Below are positions 63,190 to 64,000 of a stretch of 64,000 bases of DNA, in pieces (position 1 is the stretch's first letter; each line of letters begins with the position of its first letter). Both the position numbers and the translations under genes were made by a program. The notes under the pieces were generated by a model that was not told the origin of the DNA, did no database searches, and saw nothing but the letters and a program-made list of their open reading frames with translations. The stretch lies in assembly GCA_024734555.1 (NCBI GenBank), contig JANPWX010020150.1, positions 2,515,809 to 2,579,808 of the forward strand. Reading direction: 5' to 3'. The stretch comes from Trochalopteron elliotii. Its lineage: Eukaryota; Chordata; Aves; Passeriformes; Leiothrichidae.

Positions 63190-64000
63190 TGCCAGCTCTG
63201 TGATTTTTATAAAATCTGACTCCTCATATTAAATTCTTAGGGATGGTAATGCTGCTTTCCTGTCAGGAAAGAAAAGCCATGCTTATCTGCCAAGGCAGCT
63301 AAGGCTGCTGCTTCTGGCACTGCTCAGTGTGAGTAACATTTACCCCTGCAAACAGAACTTTGTGCTAACCTTGTTCACAGGAGAGGATTTCACACTGCAC
63401 AAGATTTTACATCTTGTGCACACCTTGCCAGCTAATCTCTATGCAATGCAAAGTTTTCACTCTCTCCCTTTGCAGTAATGGGTGTTGCTAAATGATGCTG
63501 GCCAGAGACTTCTGCTAAATGTCATGATTATTAAGAAAAGAAATGCTTCTTTATGATTTATCATCATTCCCACTTATGTCCCTGTATAGAAGATAATAAG
63601 TAGCACAAAGGAGAAACTAAATTATACAGTCAGGCACTGGCACAAGAGTGGGAACAAATTAGGTACCAGCTTCACCATTACAGTTAATTTGCACCCTGTG
63701 AGAGAGTGGTGTAAGTTAACTCATGTCTGCTGAAGAGTGTCTTGGGATTCTCACGTACATGTAGCTACCAGGGAACTTCTGATGCTTTGGATTACTCTGC
63801 TATGAGTGGTTTATGTGTTGGAGTCCTTCTTAACCACATTAAGGCAGAATAACTTTCCAAATGGAAGTTACAAAGTGTGTTGGAGGCAAAGGTGTTGATA
63901 TAAAAGTGTGGGAGATTGCTGTTCAAGTTTTCCATTAAAGTGCAAGTTTGATGAAGCTGGGGTGTGTATTGCTTTTGGGCATCTGTCAGAGAGGGAAATG
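63190..64000. other. Unique DNA with one perfect 10-bp hairpin
   Basis: TGCACAAGAT at 63396-63405 is followed by the five-base spacer TTTAC and its exact reverse complement ATCTTGTGCA at 63411-63420. Otherwise nothing is recognisable to the end of the window. Confidence 0.5.

Overview
The window looks like non-coding nuclear DNA from a bird, either intergenic or deep intronic. The main evidence is a set of 5'-truncated CR1 LINE fragments, several ending in the avian CR1 tail (octamers of the ATTCTATG type). Other support is A+T-rich composition, long A- or T-rich low-complexity tracts, solo LTR-like insertions and a few old MIR-like SINE remnants. A passerine-type genome is plausible but is only inferred. 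I found no protein-coding gene, exon series, tRNA, rRNA, CRISPR array or bacterial-type operon. The longest open frames are either simple-repeat translations (about 6237-6716 and 49184-49519) or chance frames with no recognisable domain.

Layout: 1-10 kb is unique AT-rich DNA with one CR1 (2.6 kb), several MIR-like scraps (3.2, 4.5, 7.2 and 8.8 kb), an A-rich tract at 1.2-1.4 kb and a large (CTTT)n / polypyrimidine block at 6.26-6.69 kb. From 10 to 30 kb there are scattered CR1 fragments (10.9, 13.4, 19.6 and 21.1 kb), with a long repeat-poor stretch at 21.4-30.4 kb. From 30 to 38 kb is the most eventful part: a T/G-rich tract, CR1 copies at 30.4 and 34.1 kb, a CR1 copy split by a 740-bp LTR-like insertion (35.65-36.66 kb), and a second, unrelated solo LTR-like element at 36.98-37.59 kb. 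From 38 to 50 kb there is a MIR-like fragment, a (TGA)13 array, a CR1 at 42.2 kb, a purine-rich tract, a possible Harbinger-type transposase fossil on the minus strand near 48.2-48.4 kb, and a compound CTTT/CGTT/9-mer satellite at 49.24-49.48 kb. From 50 to 64 kb there is the longest CR1 remnant (50.36-50.86 kb), CR1 fragments at 51.7 and 55.7 kb, an older CR1-type 3' end at 56.6-56.7 kb and several T/G- or T-rich tracts.

There are no genes to assemble into a pathway. The information here is the order in which transposable elements were inserted, the unusual simple repeats, and two repeat-free stretches that might be conserved regulatory DNA but cannot be judged without alignment.
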